Source of the DNA: Diplocarpon mali
Taxonomy: Eukaryota > Ascomycota > Leotiomycetes > Helotiales > Drepanopezizaceae
Reading direction: 5' to 3'
DNA length: 56,370 nt
Assembly: GCA_024741835.1 (NCBI GenBank)
Contig: JAENRP010000160.1
Span: forward strand, 1 to 56,370
The notes under the pieces are model-generated. The model saw nothing but the letters and a program-made list of their open reading frames with translations, was not told the origin of the DNA and did not search any database. A program made the translations under genes and the position numbers. Shown here in pieces: positions 52,901 through 56,370 of the stretch (within the stretch, counting starts at the first letter, position 1; every line of letters begins with the position of its first letter).

Positions 52901-53095
52901 ATTGATACAGGCCACTGGACCTCGTGCCCGCTAAGCCCTTCCCGGTAAGCTTGTGGTCCGGAGATAAGGTGAGTCGGCTGGAGGGTTAGGGTTACGAGGT
53001 GGAATTCCGAGCCTCCTGGGAGGCTAGAGCTTAAATAAGGTTCGGGGCAAGGAAGTTCAGGCGTGAGGGTCTTTCGAGTACTTCCTCACAGACGT
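49965..53095. other. Three kb with only short ORFs
   Basis: Mixed-strand ORFs of 60-120 codons overlap throughout (for example 50,342-50,773, 50,922-51,284, 51,384-51,707). None shows a domain, signal peptide or intron structure that convinces. Small hairpins occur, such as CGGTGGAAATCCACCG at about 50,413 and GGTGGGTTTTTCTCGACCCACC at about 52,655. Confidence 0.4.
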
Positions 53096-53099
53096 GCGG

Positions 53100-53202
53100 T
53101 TAGGAAGGCAAGAAGTCCGAAGATTATGGCTTAGTAAGCCTACCTTGCATATATACTCCCTCAGCTCATAGAGCTCGAATATATACCTTTAGATTCTGTC
53201 AC
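53100..53202 (+). repeat. Copia-3-family LTR end, isolated
   Basis: ATTATGGCTTAGTAAGCCTA, CTTGCATATATACTCC and the terminal TTTAGATTCTGTCA match the 3' end of the LTRs at 33.2-33.8 kb and 1925-2093. It stands alone in GC-rich sequence and is the only clear retroelement trace in the right 12 kb. Confidence 0.85.
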
Positions 53203-55296
53203 GAGTCGGTGTTGAGGAGTGAGATACGGCGCATGTGTCGATTCCGGGAATGCGGGCTACGGGAGGGTCGATCTGGGCACATGGTCTCCCCTCGGAGCAT
53301 CTGTGGACCTCGGTCGCGGCTGTGGGACGTCTTTCGGACATACTCAGTATATGGCGTGGAAGTCCAAGGACTGAGCGGCGGGGGTCAGAGTTCGTATCCA
53401 GGACTGCCATCCATCGGTACTGCCGGACACGAGTCAGGATCCGGCGTCGGGTGTGTGGTTTCCTACACAAAAACTCTGCAGGTGGTGGTGGTTTCGCATC
53501 CCCCCCTCATCGCCAATGTACAACGACTGGGATGACCGCTGGCCCCGACCGCTGGGGCTGGACGTGTAGAGCCATGCGAAGCTCACAACAACCAACCCTC
53601 GGCCGTCTCCCAAGGGGGTCCGACATAACTGCGTCAGGGCTAGCCCTCTCTCCCGTATGGAAGGTTATCCCGGACGATTGAGGATTTCCAGGATTGCCAT
53701 CACCTGCTCTTCTCGCCGAAGCAGAAGAACAGTGATTATGGCTGGTCGTAGTACTCGGAATCAATCACGTGCACCGGGCGATCATCCCAGAAGCCCGAAG
53801 CACTTCACTGACCCGAGTTGAGCGATGTTGGGCACGTCCGGTCGGGGGAGAGATACCACGGCTCCCAGCCCGCTGCCCGGTCGGACTATTCTTCTCCACG
53901 TCGCCTCGGGACGAATCTGAGAAGGGGGCTAGAGGAAAGAGTCGGGAGGCAGGGAGACGACTTACTCCCCTCGCCGACGATACTCTCCACCTGCGGCCGG
54001 CTCCCAAGGATTGACTCGTTGGCCATTGCGACCAGCAAAAAGATATCAACATCTCAAGTGGCGGGGGATCTGAACACACGGGACCGGGGCCGAGCTGCCG
54101 CGCATGCTTCCAACCGGTACACGTGTTCGGATTTGTCCGGCTTCTTTTTGCAAGCGCTGCCATTTTCTCCCCCCCCGCACACGTGCACGAGGCCGTGGAT
54201 GCCAAGGCCGACGACGCCGGGGGGAGAACTGCTGGTGCGTGTAAGTCTCGCCGGCCCTTTCCTGTCAGCCAGTGATAGAATCTCAAAGGGGTCGATTCCG
54301 AGTTCGATGGAGCTGCAGGAGGAAGAGACAAGGGACGATTACATCCGCACAATCCTGGGATATTCCAACACCAGCCTCCCTATCAACGGCTTTCTCCTGC
54401 GGCGGCGAAATCCGGCCCCAGCTGCTTGCGCCCGACGACATTCTCCGTTTGGCCGAGAGGCCGTGATGGACGATGACCTTTCCTCTCGCTTTCCGATCGT
54501 CGGGCGCCATGTGCAGCATTTGCCGTGGCGTCCTCGATTGATGGGATACCCAGCTCATCCATGGTCGCAGCACCTTACCCCGTCCATCCCGGCCCACGAT
54601 CTCGGGCTCTCGGCTCGTCCAAGGGATAAGCGATGGCGAATGGCTTCTCGGTCTGACCTCCACCGGACCAGGCACTCTACTCGGGACTGTATCCAAGTGT
54701 ACCCAAAGTGTACCACGGCGGATCAAGGTGGAGCCCTCCCCCCCCCAAAAAAGTATATGCTCCTCCCGTGCGACCACCGTGCCCGGTGTCCCGGACCGTC
54801 GAGTAGGGTTTGCCTTTGCCAGCAGCTTCACATGGCTTGTCCGCAGCTCACATGGGTTGCTTGTCCCGCTGCCCGGCCACGGCGTGAGATCTTCGAAGGC
54901 GGTGGTGAGCAGCCAAGGAAAACTGACCTCCCCCAGACGCTTGTCGGGGCCGGTGCGAGGAGACGACCCTCAGTCCGTACGTAGGTCGTGCTTCTGACGA
55001 CATCCTCCGGCTGCCCCTCGGGAATTGCGGGCACAACCACGGCACATCCATCATCACCCTCGTCCATCCTCGTCCCCGCAGCGCCGGCCGCAGAGCGCGG
55101 CGAGAGTCATGTGTGGCGTCTTGCCGCGGAGCACCACCCCGTCCCGAGGAGGGGTCAGGAAAAGAATTACTTTGCAGTCATACCGAGTACGGCATGTCTA
55201 CGGCATACTCGTCTGTGAAATCACCTGGCTGCCTCGGCTTGCAGGTGGGAGCGAGGGAGAGGCCCCAGTAAGATCAACGAGTAGCCTAAGATGGTG
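53203..55296. other. GC-rich terminal region with long but unconvincing ORFs
   Basis: High GC keeps several frames open by chance on both strands (388 codons + at 53,818-54,984; 195 codons - at 53,765-54,352; 182 codons - at 54,283-54,831). They overlap each other, have no domains and carry unnatural Arg/Pro/Ser/His-rich composition. I call no gene. Confidence 0.45.
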
Positions 55297-55615
55297 GAAT
55301 CCAACCGGGAAGATCAGGTACTCGTAGGAAAGCATGGAATCCAACCGGGAAAAGTCAGGTACTCGTAGGAAAAGCATGGAATCCAAGCCGGAAGATCAGG
55401 TCCTCGTAGGAAAGCATGGAATCCAAGCCGGAAGATCAGGTACTCGTAGGAAAGCATGGAATCCAAGCCGGAAGATCAGGTACTCGTAGGAAAGCATGGA
55501 ATCCAACCGGGAAAAGTCAGGTACTCGTAGGAAAAGCATGGAATCCAAGCCGGAAGATCAGGTCCTCGTAGGAAAGCATGGAATCCAAGCCGCAAGATCA
55601 GGTACTCGTAGGAAA
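55297..55615 (+). repeat. 40-42 bp minisatellite, eight units with higher-order pattern
   Basis: Eight units of the form AATCCAAGCCGGAAGATCAGG + TACTCGTAGGAAAGCATGG. Variants follow the order A B C D D B C D', where B has the 42-bp GGGAAAAGTCAGG form and C has TCCTCG. The four-unit block (about 164 bp) is thus repeated twice. Minus-strand ORFs here are repeat translations. Confidence 0.95.
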
Positions 55616-55874
55616 TCATCCGAGAAGAAAAGAAAGCAATACGAGTTCCAAGAATGAGCATCTGCTGGTAGCGGGTTGATAGCTTGTCCCATGCATCGGC
55701 TGACGTTAGTCATGGCGCGGTGAAACCAGGGCTCCCGTAAAGGCAGCTCGCCTTCACGGCACCCGCAGGCCACGGAGGGGGCTCAAGCAGGGGTAAGCAA
55801 GGGCAGGCAATGTCATTGAAAGGTGATGAGACCAGCGTTTGCCTAGCCTCGCCGAGATGATGGGCCGGGTGGTG

Positions 55875-55945
55875 TTTTGGGAATGGGATTTGGGGGATTG
55901 GGGGTTGGGGATTGAGATTTGGGATTGGGGATTTGGGATTTGGGT
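55875..55945 (+). repeat. G-rich GGGATT-type low-complexity tract
   Basis: Irregular runs such as GGGATTTGGGGGATTGGGGG and TTGGGATTGGGGATTTGGG have many G3-G5 runs close together, a pattern that can form G-quadruplexes. It is not the TTAGGG telomere repeat. Confidence 0.85.
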
Positions 55946-56061
55946 ACAAGGTGGCTTCGTCGAAATCCGGCCGGCGAAGAGGCGGACGGATTATCCTCGC
56001 TCGATCCCCCTCGACGGCAGACTGGGCGGCACCGTGTCGGCCGGGCGAGCAGGCGCCGGCT

Positions 56062-56110
56062 CGTGGTCCCGTGCTGGTCCCGTGCTGGTCCCGTGCCGGT
56101 CCCGTGCCGT
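56062..56110 (+). repeat. 11-bp tandem repeat (GGTCCCGTGCT)
   Basis: About four and a half copies of GGTCCCGTGCT/GGTCCCGTGCC in a row. It explains the GTGPARDQHG-like repeats in the minus ORFs of this area. Confidence 0.92.
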
Positions 56111-56370
56111 GGCGGAACTCTCTCGTCTGGGCGCTGCACTCGGCCCATGGGGCGCAGGGCCCTCGGATGGGATCGTTCGTCGCCTGGCCCGGCCCTTTTA
56201 CCCCTGCCATACTCAGGTATCGCGCTCGACTCGGAATGACCCCTGGCTCTCCTGGTCTCGCTGGCATCGCGGCGGCCCCACGCTTCCCCGAGTCGACCAG
56301 GGGTTGCAGCTACCACGTCTTGTGCGGATGGCGAAGGGGGTGAGGGGGGGTGAAGGTGGTGAAGGGGTGA
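56111..56370. other. GC-rich right edge, G-rich microsatellite at the very end
   Basis: The last about 40 bases are purine-rich (GGGGGTGAGGGGGGTGAAGG), a simple repeat that may have ended the assembly. No gene or telomere repeat is visible. Confidence 0.6.

Noticed and set aside
52980..53000. Telomere-like GGGTTAGGGTTACG
   Set aside because: It has fewer than two repeat units, is isolated and shows no array; chance is sufficient.
53818..54984. 388-codon + strand ORF
   Set aside because: It lies in GC-rich DNA where both strands stay open, overlaps 195- and 182-codon minus ORFs, and has a biased Arg/Pro/His/Ser composition without domains.

Overview
The window reads as nuclear DNA of a filamentous ascomycete. 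Genes carry 50-130 bp introns with fungal GT..AG and branch-site signals, there is an AAH1-type adenine deaminase, and about the first 38 kb is packed with LTR retrotransposons that bear the marks of repeat-induced point mutation (RIP). Almost all differences between LTR pairs are transitions. In-frame stops fall mostly where Trp (TGG) or Gln (CAA/CAG) codons are expected, and CpA/CpG have decayed to TpA.

Layout: (1) 1-4.6 kb holds fragments: a Copia RNase H end, LTR pieces, a 75-bp direct repeat pair and an unrecognised frameshifted pseudogene. (2) 4.62-6.04 kb holds an intact HNH_2-type nuclease gene. (3) 6.36-27.68 kb is one nested retrotransposon stack that can be ordered in time from target-site duplications. 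A + strand solo LTR (TSD AGTAT) was split by a - strand Copia element, here called Copia-2 (299-bp LTRs, TSD GGAAG). Copia-2 was then invaded in its 3' region by Copia-1 (195-bp LTRs, TSD TATGC/TACGC) and in its integrase by a chromodomain Ty3/gypsy element (235-bp LTRs, TSD CTTAT). (4) 28.2-33.8 kb is a + strand Copia element (Copia-3) preceded by the tail of a second copy and followed by two LTRs in a row. (5) 34.5-37.35 kb is a decayed DUF3435/FluG-type tyrosine-recombinase gene on the - strand whose reading frame ends in two Myb/SANT repeats. DUF3435 is the domain of Starship 'captain' recombinases. A damaged tRNA-Asp lies 0.5 kb upstream of it. (6) 39.0-43.6 kb is a normal gene island: a 437-codon hypothetical gene, a sequence gap, a two-exon 107-codon gene and a three-exon adenine deaminase gene. 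(7) 43.6-56.4 kb shows no convincing genes but has a Tc1/mariner fossil, three tandem-repeat arrays, a stray Copia-3 LTR end and a GC-rich terminal stretch.

The two most unusual observations are these. A short GC-rich repeat core encoding a TP-x-PGP-x-V peptide is amplified in the coding frame of two unrelated retrotransposons (Copia-1 and the gypsy element), and copies also lie outside the coding region. The DUF3435 recombinase is fused to a double Myb/SANT tail. All calls come from reading the sequence; no database search was possible.
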